From contig SCFE01000006.1 of assembly GCA_004352715.1 (NCBI GenBank), positions 1,162,614-1,226,613 on the forward strand: a stretch of DNA of 64,000 nt, read 5' to 3'. Origin of the DNA: Hofstenia miamia. Its lineage: Eukaryota > Xenacoelomorpha > Acoela. Shown here piece by piece: positions 12,601 to 24,600 of this stretch. Under the pieces are notes generated by a model, which worked only from the letters and a program-made list of their open reading frames with translations, did not search any database and had not been told where the DNA came from. Position 1 is the first letter of the stretch, and each line of letters opens with the position of its first letter. The position numbers and the translations under genes are program-made.

Positions 12601-15600
12601 TTGGAAACCGAGAATTTCGGAGAATGATAATTAAAGTGCCTCTCAAGGCGTATTGTTCTGACATATTCAATGATCAGTCCTGTTATATACCTTGGTCGCA
12701 TATTCCCATTAAATAATGTTTTTTGCTTAAAATACTAATTTTGACATAACCCCAATTCAAGAGGGGATCAAATATCCTAGCTGAAATATTTAATCCTCAG
12801 AACCTACATTGATGGTTACATTTTTTAACTATTGTTTTCTCCATGCAAATCGGTGTCGCTAATCTACTATCTCTCTATTAATTTAACACTACCTTAAATA
12901 AAGTATGTTGTGCTTTTCTTAAATACATTCGAAAAATAGGTGCATTTCTTTAAACAATTGCTTAGGGAAAATGCCAATCGGGTAAGACAAATGCATTGAA
13001 AAAAATATTTCTATGCATTACTCAATAAATGTTTTTACGTTCCATTCTTTGTTTGTTAACCAATTGAAATTCCTTGGCTTAATGTATAGTCTCGCCGTTA
13101 GTTACTAGAATTTATTTTTATTAAATGTTGAAATTTTCTCCTTGTAATTTCCATTTTTGCTGGAGTTGAAGATGTATTATTTTCTTAATAAAACTCATTG
13201 ATTTTTCACTCATTGCTAATTTTTCGATTTCCTCATCTCTCCTGTTTGTACTCAATTTTCCATCAAGAGTTTATTTTCTTGAATCCATTAAGCAGTACAA
13301 TTGCTTATAAAATCGAATAATTTTTCTATTGTATCGTTTTGCATGTAAGGTAGGTGTGTTTATAAATGAAGTATTGAAGGGATAATTTACTAGCATTCTA
13401 TTGCTAATTAACGTTTTTGTTCAGCATTCTTTGCTATTATCTTACATTTTTGATAGTTATAGGTTTGAATTTAATTGATTTAATGAAGAAATTCATCGTA
13501 GAACATCATTCAAATGCAACGTTGAATTTCTTCATCTATTCTTCTGCAAACGATGGAGTTTATTTTAAAATCATTAATGTCCTGGTGCATTGTTGCCCAC
13601 TTTTTAACTATCTATTCACCTCAAGAGTTTCCAGTCCTTCAACATAAACTGTTAAAAAATACGTTGTCACGTTTCCGTGAATAGTTATGCCATTCCGAAG
13701 CATGTTTTCATTGACCCTTTGACAATAGTAAAAAAGCTTGTCTATTTCAGTTTCATGGTATTTTCCATTGGCCTGTAATGCAGCCTGTTTTACCTCTTCA
13801 TTTATTCAAATGTTCTCCTGAAGAAATGAAGAAATTCACCTTTAACAATTTGAATATAATCCTGTCACATAGATTGAAATCGGAGCTGTAGATACTTTGT
13901 CAGAGCAGATCAATTTTGCGTGCAGTCAGAAAATTCCTTGCTGCTTGATGTGAGTTCGTGCGTTGTCCATCTGCCATAACAATTCTTCCAAGTGTTGCGG
14001 TTTTATCGAAAGTGCGCCAGAGGTCACCTGTGTGCTCCCAGGTGCTGCTGCTTGCATAGAAAAGCACTTCTTGAGAGTGAAAGCCACTATAAGGATTGTG
14101 TTCTTAGCAGATATTGCTCTTCTGGTTACCATTCTGCCATCTCTGTTCTTCAACTAAAAAGTTGAAAATGTTGTCCATGCCTCGTCAGTGGATTATGCTT
14201 CAGATATTTTTGGTACAATTGACTTTTACTTGACGCTGCTCAGCCTTAAGATTGAGCAAACATTGTTTTGCTGTAAATCACTAATCAAATGCCATGCACC
14301 GTTTTATGATCTATTTCCATTGATGAACGTTTTCAAGCCTCATTTGTTGAAATGATCAATTACATCACCCAGGATGTGAATATATGAATATATCATAGTG
14401 GGTTATAGAGCGTTGCTTACTGTGATATCTAATGTAAATTTTATAATTTTCCCTCGCTTTTAACTCACCCTGTGAACATCTACATCATAATTTATTCAAA
14501 TTTCATACTTCTTATCGAGAATTTATCATGAACTGTAATTGAAATACAATTCCATCGTTAAAAATGGGTCGGATGTGTAAGTTTTAGGACTGAATTATTG
14601 ATTGTTATTCAATTGAATCTTAGAGTAAGTAAATATTGTTGCTTCTCTTTTGTATTTATTTATCCCATCTAAAACCTTTTGGAACTCGTACCCAAATGTT
14701 TATATTTATAGGTTTCTCGCCGATTCTTCATATTTAATTTAGACAAGAGTGGTCGGAAACCATTAAATATTTATTAATTCCTCTGCTCAGAAGGAAGCAT
14801 TTGTCTACTAGCGGCTTATGCAAAGGTTTGAACACTCGTCTGATTTCATTATTAGAAAATGGCTTTGAAATTTTTTTAGATGTACTCTGATAAAATTCAC
14901 GGTTTTTATGATATTGAAATGTTTGAATTATCACAAATATGTCATACATTTATTCAATTTTAATATTCAATTTGTTTTTATTTTTGAACATTTGATTTCT
15001 AACCAAATCTTTGCGAATTTCAATTCGTTTTTGTTTGACGTGTTTATAATGCAGTCCATCATATCGTCTATTTTGAATTTCATTCCAATGTTTTGTCCAT
15101 CGTTAATTTATTGTATCATGTACACTCTTGGAATATTGCAGGTGGATTAAAAGCTTGCTTTTGATTTCTTACGACTTGGGGAGTCTTCAGCTAATACAAT
15201 TTAAAAAATCGGAGAATTTCACATGATCTTTAGTGTTTTTCATTGCAAGTTAAATACGAAATTGAATTAACCTTCGAATCACCAAGTTTAGTTACATTTG
15301 TAACTGAAGTCGCTAACGACCCCTTGGTTAATTATACAATATCAACTTATTAAGCTATAGGGTATGAAAGAGCTTTATAATGTGATTACTAATAAATATA
15401 GATGTGGATGGCTTTGCAGCAATTAATATAACTTACAGAAACTTAAATTTTCTTTACAAATAGCTTCTCGATCTTTTTTATATACAAATCCTTCCTCCAA
15501 AATTACATTTTTATTATCCATGATACCTTTTGTGAGACTGAACTAAAATGTGATGATAATTATTTCATAATGTGCATTTTCTTTTTGTAATGGCTATGTT

Positions 15601-18600
15601 ATACAGAAAAACTAAAATTTGTGGTTGTTACTGACTCCATAGAAAATTGCCAGTTGCGTTTTTAAAATGTTAATTTTAAGACATACATAAACTTGAAATG
15701 TATCTAACAGCGAGTCTTTAATATCTACAGCATACTATGCAGCGTCGGACAATTGAAAATTAGTAATTAGAAGGTTAATACCATGGTTGTCGTGAGAATT
15801 GAATTATACTTTTTGGGAGTTATATGTTAGTCCTTTTCAATGCCGGATTAGCATATTTGGCAATTTTCGACTATGCGTTCGAAGTTCGCTTGGAGCAAAT
15901 CTGAGCATAAACTGTGAGAAATTTTCAAATTGCGATTGTAGTTGTAACCGATAATGTTGCATATGCAATGTAATTCTAATAGAATTTTTTGTAGCAACTA
16001 TGCCAATTCCCTTTGGGAGTAAGGTACAGATTTTCATGCGCAGAAAATCTTGCAAATAGGCATAAAAAAATTTTTATAATGTAAATATTTTGGTTTTTCT
16101 TCATCGACATAGACAGTATACAACGAATATGCACACATGTCGGGTTTCAAATTATCTGAGAGATCCTCTATCTGCGCACAGAAAAGACGCGTTGTGGTAC
16201 ATTGGAGCAGCCAATGGATATACACAGAATTAACTGTCTCTTGGTAGAATAGTTGCAAAATCCTTCAGGATTTTGAGATCCGATTTTCGCAAAGCATATT
16301 ACTTTCTCACTAGATTTCTCACCGGATAACTAATGTTTTAATATAATCAGAACAAGGCCTTGAATTAACTATGTAAATTGCGTTTTCAGATAATAAAACA
16401 ATACATCAACATCGAAATAAGCAGTGGAATATGAGTAGATCGGGACAGAAACATGAAACAATGTTTGGCATCATTAACACAGGAATTCCCATTTATATTG
16501 AACAGGTTCACACCCTCATGTTTTACAGAAATACGCTAATTTATTCACATTTTTTAAAATGTGCGATAAATGCATAAGAATGCGGATACCTAATAAATGA
16601 TAATATTAATAATAGGAATAATAGGCGTAAAAACATGCGGTGGGCGCTTCTCATATGAACCTGGATACTGCTTGGGAATAGTATCACAAGATAAAGTATA
16701 AAAAAGTTTGTCTAAAGGCACTTTACCCATAATTTCGATTTTGAATTTGGATCAATAATCAACGATGGAAAATATTTTTGATTGCCTTTAATAGAATAGC
16801 TTTATAATTGAAAACAAAATCAGCGACGCCGTTCACAGCTGCATTATCCGTGACGCAGATAATTCATTGTCAATATTGAACTTAACGCTTTTCTTAATTG
16901 GTGACATTCCGTCATGTTCAATTGATGAAATCGCAACACTTACATTTGTTTAATAGGAAATGTGTGAAATCAGATGATAGTTAATTCATTACTTTTTTAA
17001 CTCTATTTTTATCCGCATCGCAAGTAATTCCATTAATTCCTCAAGTGCCCTACTTTATAGTAACAATCAAAATGAGCAGTTTCGCAATTTATACTCATCG
17101 CATCTCTCTTACGCACTTAGAAGACTCTGCCATAAGTACGCAAATTCAGCAATACAATAGATTAATTCATTTTTCAAATTTCTCCTTTATTATAATTTAC
17201 CCAATTTCAATTGAAACTCAGGTGGATATGTTTAAAACAACTTGTGCTTATAAAAAACGTTTAGACAAGACTAGGAAAGTATTGTGTAGATATGTTGTTA
17301 TTTATTGTTTGCAACACATGTGTTGTTCTATAGTTTTCTATTTTTCAGATAAAGCCGCTTAGAAAAATGGCGTTGATGGTTCACTTCTTGCAAAGCGTAA
17401 ACTCTAGGATTCAATCTTGAAGCAATAGTTATTCTTCTTTGTATTTACAGATTCAATAAACGAAAAAAACAAGAAAATCGTATTTTTGGCATATACAATA
17501 CGTTAAACACGTTTTTTATTTAAAAGTATAATTGAAACGTGTTTGGCACCTTTAAAAAAATTTTTACCCAAAATCTAGACGAGAAAAAATTCTTGATTTG
17601 AACACAAATAATTATTGAATGTCATTTAGAACTTGGCGAAAGTTAAAGGGACAGTGGCCAACTGGATTCACGAATTCCAGCATGAGGATTGATGCTGAAG
17701 CACTTGGTGTAGATTTCTGGAATGTAAAGCATGCACCTGCGTATGACAATATCGTATGGAATAACCTTGGAATTGTAGGACCTGAACAATATCTGCGTGG
17801 TTTCTTTGTCAATGTGATCTACGTTGTTCTCTTCTTTTTTGTCACTTCTCCAGCTGTATTATTAGCTTGGTTTGATTGGATAGATGATGCCACTACTGGT
17901 ATATTTCTTAATACTTCGTTCTTTGAAATTCAGAGCTTTCCATTTCAAATCCCATTAATTCAATTCTGTGGTTTATAATTTTTCTGCATGCAAGATTATA
18001 TTTCTAGTCAATTGTGTATTGAACCGGAAATATTTACATTAACTAGGAAATCAAATTTTCTTGAAGGTTATTCATCGCTCATTCAAATTGCCGTTTTCCT
18101 TTAGATGTTCACAAATTCCATGTAGCAACTTTTGCAAATAACTGATGACATTTAACTGAAATTAATGAAAATCAATTGAAATAAATTGATTTTCAGTGGA
18201 TTAAAGGCCACTGTTATTTTCTGAAAATTTAATTTGCGCATCCTCTGAAAATGCGCATTGTTAGTGAACATTTTAGGTTAATACTTTAGTATGTTTCCCT
18301 TTGAATTTTCGCACAATCGAACATAAAATGCAAATACCTTCAAAGTCATAACCTGCCTAATGAAGGTATTTTTTTTCACTGGAAGTATACAAGGAAATAA
18401 TAGTTTTTTTAAAGTTTTTAAAATGATGTTGAATATTAAACAGCCTGTTATTCATTTAATTTGACAAACCGTTTTTCCATATTTATAAAAAATTGTCTGT
18501 AAGGCCATTAGGAAATTTGGAACCTGCTTGAATGTATTTTTGAAAATTTGTACTAAAATGTGTTGTTCTGTCTAAGATACTTGAAAGGATCAACTAATTT

Positions 18601-21600
18601 CTTTGAAAATTCCTATTTTTAAAAAAAAATGAATGCTTTCCAAACCGTATGTTCAGGTTTAAAGCCTATGGGGTCAAGCACGAACTTTAACTATTTCTTG
18701 ATTGACCTCCCAAACCACTGAGGCGTACCGTGCAGAAAGTCTCAATCTCCTAATATAGCAGTGCACTTGTAAACATGCATTCACTCAGCCTATTTCATAT
18801 CAAGAAAAAAACGCATCCGATTAAATTGTTTGATCTAGTGCGTCAATATTCTTTAAGACATACAAGTCAATAATAAAAGTGACGATTGCGTTGTTCGAAA
18901 TGCTTGTAATTGTTCTTTTCTATTCTCAAGCAGCATTACTCATATCTTAAAATTATCTCGTCGCGAACTAGCATTATTCAATGCGCTTTTGTTGCATTAT
19001 TATTGTTAAAGTATTAAATTAATGTTTATGTATTTATCATTATATATATATATATATATTTAGAGCACTTTATGCTCTTATTTACACCGCTAGCGGCGGC
19101 GCTTTGCACATTGCGAAAATTGATAACGGCGAGGAGCATTTTGTACTATGGTGGCAAAATTTATCAAAAAATAAATTCTTTCAAATTTTTATTATACGTT
19201 TATGTTCCTATTGCGATGAAGATGCTCTAATCATGATTTTATCCAAAAATAGTTGATGTTATGTATATTTTGGATTGTTTATCGAGCTTTAGTCAAAATC
19301 TACCAAAAATCAGAAATATATTTTTCTGATTGTTTCGGCGCCACTTACTTTTTATTGAGAAATTATGACTTCAAACTATTGGTGCCAAAATTAGGGTCTC
19401 TGAAATACCATATACTTTTTTAGTATATTTAATTTATTTGATGATAAGAGCTTATATATATATATACATATATATATATCATGCTGGCCATTGAAATAGA
19501 ATAACTAGCAAATTTAATGAAAAAGTTAATAGATTTCTAGAAAAAATCATTGTTATTAGACATAGAATTTTTATTACAACAAAGCAAGATTTAACACTTA
19601 CATTATATCAAATCAGTATTTTGTTGGCCGTCCTCTTGCTGCTAAGACCGCAGCAATGCGAGCTGGCATTGACTCAACCAGATTGCAACAATAATCACGT
19701 GTGATGAATTGGGTCCAAACTGTTTTGATTCCGAGCTTCGATTTTCAATAATACCCAGCTTCTCCTTCCATTTTAAGGAGAAGTAGGGGCTCAATAAATT
19801 TGGTTTTAGTTTTTACCAAAAAAATTATTTTTATGAATGTAGAAACACGAGTCCGAACACCTTAGTAAAATATATAATTATTGCTGAATCCTTGTAATTT
19901 GAGCCTTAATCCGCGAGAAATCGGCAATGTCTCAGTAAGAAACAGCTCAATCACTTCTGGAATGCTTTTAAACAATTTTAAATGCAATTTTCTTTTAGAA
20001 GAGTAGTTTTCCAATATTCAATCGAGTTTGAGCAAAATTGGCTCTTGAACCAAAAAAGCTAAATCAAGGCTTAGGGTTGCTTTGTTTATAGAGAGTTAAA
20101 AAAGTCGAGTTTTTTAATATTATTCTTTAGGGGACATATTTATACTACAGAGTGAATATTGAAAATATTATCCGATTAGAGAAACTTTTAGAGTCGTATG
20201 ATATATCATACACTGGGCATTGCCGTTTGCACAACATTAAAATTACGGAAAATAAAATCGTAATAGGAACAGAAACATATAATAGAATTTTGAAGGAATT
20301 TATTTTTGATGATATTGGGCAAAGCAATTATTAGGATGCAGTCCAAAATTACATTTAATCCACACATATTTGTCACACTTTCCACGCAACCCACATTGTC
20401 TCCGAGGCTCATTTTTGTTGACTAGATGGTCTTTACCGTCACATCGATTTACACCTAACACCTAAAGCTTTGTTTTAGTCTTCACACCTTACTTTTTCTG
20501 TAAGTCAGGTTCCGAAATCAGATCAAATTCTAAATTTCTTTTCAACATGACGATAAAACATCCATTAATTCACTATGCTTTAATTCAGACAAATGCAAAA
20601 CGATGGCCAGTACCATTTTTTAGATTTTATTCTGATTCGGCAATGTCCTCTCAGGGAAAATTTAGGAACGCAATCATATACTCTTTTCCCTTTATGCCGT
20701 TGCATTGTTTGTTTAGAGGACTAAAATTATTTACAACAACTACTTTGTCATCTGTCGTGCAATCTTTATGAATAGCCCTAAGCTCAGCTACCTGACCAAA
20801 TACATCTGTACCTCTCTCATAGTTGAATATTCTTCATCTCCATCACTGTTCGCATCATCCTTACCAGAAAAATGAACATCATTTGGTATCTTAAAAATAA
20901 ATTCCAGCTGTCTATCTCTCAATTTCATTAGTTACATTTACAGTATATTCCCCATATTCAAAAATATTTAGTATTTTTCCAGCATCTTCACAACATCACT
21001 TTTTCTTTTGGGCATACTTTTACTTTATCTGAAAAAATTAATAAATTTTTCTGCCCAACGTATGGTATATCATGCATGAACAAAAATACTAACATAGTTT
21101 AAATATTTATGTAAAATAGTTTCATAAACATTCCTAAATATAACAAATAACTATTAATAAACACAATTTAATGCATAATAATGTGCATCAGTCTTGTACT
21201 CAAGAAACAAAATAAAAAACTCACAATTGGTTGACGAAACTCCAAAATGGAATATTGGTAACTGAAATAATTCTGCGTATTCCGATTTTCTTGTTTTATG
21301 AGGTCTTAATTGCCAGACAGTAGTAGATAAACTATTTCTTATTTTAGGGAGCATAGACGATGTGATTAATTTAAAAAATTTATTTTTCGTAGACATGAAA
21401 ATCGTATTATACGGTGGGCATTAATTGGTTAATAGTCTTAAATGAAAATCTGCAGTTTGGAAAATTACATTTTTGTTGAAATTCGTAAATTTCATTCAAA
21501 AAATTTCAAATTTCAACAGCGGAACATGGCTACAATTGATAATGAACCATTGTTATGAATTATATTTTTAAAGCTCATCAATCATTATCAAATATGTCGA

Positions 21601-24600
21601 ATACATGGGGAAATACATATTTTACAGTAATTTGTGTTAATAGGCGCTCAGTAACACCGAGATTGACTCTTATATATATATATATAGACTGCTAAAATGG
21701 CATTACTAGATCGCGCCAATTTGGAGGTCATTTGAATTTTCTTTATGGCGTCTTTGAGCTCATCGATTGATGAGAATTGGGAGTTTGAGCGGCCATATAG
21801 TCTTTGCACTATAATTCCTCATACATTTTCAATTGGGTTGTAGATTACAAACTGTGTCCAATACAAAAATTCAATTTGCTTTTCAATAAGCGTTCTTTGC
21901 AAAACTGCATTATATTTGCAAAATATATTCAGATTGATGAAACAGGATCTATTGCTTTCTAATGACTCAGTGAAGTACCANNNNNNNNNNNNNNNNNNNN
22001 NCCATATAGTCTTTGCACTATAATTCCTCATACATTTTCAATTGGGTTGTAGATTACAAACTGTGTCCAATACAAAAATTCAATTTGCTTTTCAATAAGC
22101 GTTCTTTGCAAAACTGCATTATATTTGCAAAATATATTCAGATTGATGAAACAGGATCTATTGCTTTCTAATGACTCAGTGAAGTACCAACTTGAATTCT
22201 TATAACATCATATAACTATAAATGTCACCCTAAGCAAGCATCGATTGAACGTGTTATTGTTTCCGATTTTTATATTTCAATTTTTCTAATTTATTTAGAT
22301 CGTTTTAACACATTGACTGCCATGTCTCCAGATAAGTGGAGATCCGGCCTTTCTCAAATGTGCCATGTATCCACAAAAGAGGATGCAACTTATTTTCTGA
22401 TTTTAAGGCTGTATATTACATTCTGGATGCACCCAATGCATTTTCTTATGGTGTTTATTATGTGTGGCATGCTGGGGAATGTTTTTGAAATCCTTGTTGG
22501 CATAGTGTCGTTTTTTTTTCTTAGATAAACTTTTTTTAATTCCCTCTCTCTTAGTAAATATTTTATGTATAATATAAACTTGCAAATGTATATTTATGAG
22601 TGTTTTACTACATTAAAATTCAACTGATGAGGTACAAAAAGTTTTATATCTGCTGTTTATTCATTAGTTTTATTCTCATGGATGGAGATGAAACATTCAT
22701 AACCTCTAGTATCTAATAGGATTTTCTTATGTATCCACAATAATGGATAGATGGCCCATGGGGAAAAAAAGCAATATCTCAGGTAACTTAAATGTCAAAA
22801 ATCTCAGGTGTTATTTGTAAGTCGGAGCTAAGATGGGCACGGATCGTGTTTGTACATCGATTACCATGTAATTATAAGAAAAAAATATCGTGGCACAGTG
22901 GGCCAGATCACTGAAAACCCCATGGCAGTCAATGTGTTAANCTGAAAAGAAAAGTAATTAGTAAAAGTATCCTGAAAACTGGAGACGTGGCATATAAGTA
23001 TTAACATTTGCAAATTTTTTTCTTCAAGCATTTACAGCCTAATTATATACACTAAACATATGAAAACTATGTAGGGTTGGCAGAAAAGCATATTTCATTG
23101 AAAGCAATCCATTATAATATTAATCTCTAGTATCTAATAGGATTTTCTTATGTATCCACAATAATGGATAGATGGCCCATGGGGAAAAAAAGCAATATCT
23201 CAGGTAACTTAAATGTCAAAAATCTCAGGTGTTATTTGTAAGTCGGAGCTAAGATGGGCACGGATCGTGTTTGTACATCGATTACCATGTAATTATAAGA
23301 AAAAAATATCGTGGCACAGTGGGCCAGATCACTGAAAACCCCATGGCAGTCAATGTGTTAATACAAACTTGCTATATATTACTTAGGTAACAATTTTCTG
23401 TTTGTCCAATTCTACCTCCAACTTATTAGTGAGTTAATGAAAAATATTTATTGGAGAAAAAGCTCGTTTGGAGTATTTCATACATTGCATTGGTGTTTTA
23501 GCGTCTATATACAGCGTAATTGAAACTGTATTCAGCATATCAAATCAATGATCAATTCCATTTATTGACTTGGTTTTTAAGCACGCGTCATGGAGATCGT
23601 CAATTTCGTATTTACTATAATATAACAATAGGAATTATTTTAATTGTTAATTTGCTGCTTTTAGGAATTCGAAGGTTTGCTGCAAAATCATCATTATTAA
23701 GTTTTGTGGTCCCACCATTGTTATTTGTAACATTCGCAGTACTTATGCCATATTTGGTGTTTGTTATCACAGAACTTCGTGGATATTGGCGAGTAACCCG
23801 GCTTAATCAACAAGTAATGACCAAAACTACCATCTATCTCATTTTTATGATCATCATACTGCCTTCAATAGGATTAACTTCGTTATATACTCTGGTCGAC
23901 TACATGCTCAACAATTCTTACAAAGTACTTGTTTACAGTTTATAACCCTATAGGTTGCGGCAATGATATTTTCACATATTAAAAATTCGCACACAGACCT
24001 CTTTTTTGTTTTATCTATATAGAATTATGTGTTTTGTGTTACTTGAACATAATTCAGTTTTTCAAATCGATTTGTTTATTAATTCAATTTTTTAATTTAT
24101 GTTTCTATTCAAAACGCAACACCTTTGTGGACTATTAGTTTAAATTGTGTTCTCCTTTTATTTGCGACAACATATTAATATTGTATAGTACACTGAATAT
24201 TCATAATTTAATAAACGCCTCCTCACATTCTTTACTACGAAATGAGACAAGCCCACTATCTTAGTCTAAATTGTATATTAATTTCAACTAGTCCAAAATA
24301 TTTCTTTTACATCATTACTTTCAAAAGTTGTCGTTTTTTGATGCATTTTAGTTAAGACATGCTTCTTAATTTAACACAATTTGTGGAAAATTTTTGGGCT
24401 TACTGTTAAAACACTACGCCTTTCTATCAGGGCCATCTATATTGGAAAGATCATTTGAAAAGAGTCTTATAAAATTTTGAAGAGTTTTATAAATTATTTT
24501 CAATTTTCTCAATTTTTGGTTACAGTCGAACAAATATAATTTTGGACAGTAAGTTTGAGGAGAATGAAAGTCTGAACTTTGAATTGTGGTTAATAAGTAG

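Larger units (their letters stand above)
17899..23664 (+). other. intron D-E of the TMEM63-like gene, transposon-rich
   Basis: 5.8 kb including two assembly gaps. In order it holds a higher-GC insert between TA arrays (19060-19451), a Tc1 C-terminal relic, a possible piggyBac relic, a Tc1 relic duplicated across the 21-N gap, and a piggyBac-type MITE with a partial second copy. 17900-19040 shows nothing recognisable. Confidence 0.8.

Noticed and set aside
15837-16258. Two overlapping minus-strand frames
   Set aside because: No family match and no splice or repeat context; possibly a very old repeat, not supportable.
17045-17362. 105-residue plus-strand open frame
   Set aside because: It lies in an intron, has no recognisable domain, and its codons look like translated AT-rich DNA.
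22313-22528. 71-residue frame inside the piggyBac-type element
   Set aside because: It lacks piggyBac transposase motifs and overlaps the inverted end, so I take it as chance.
23520-23664. Upstream part of the open frame before exon E
   Set aside because: The acceptor at 23664 and the phase of exon D exclude it from the channel protein.
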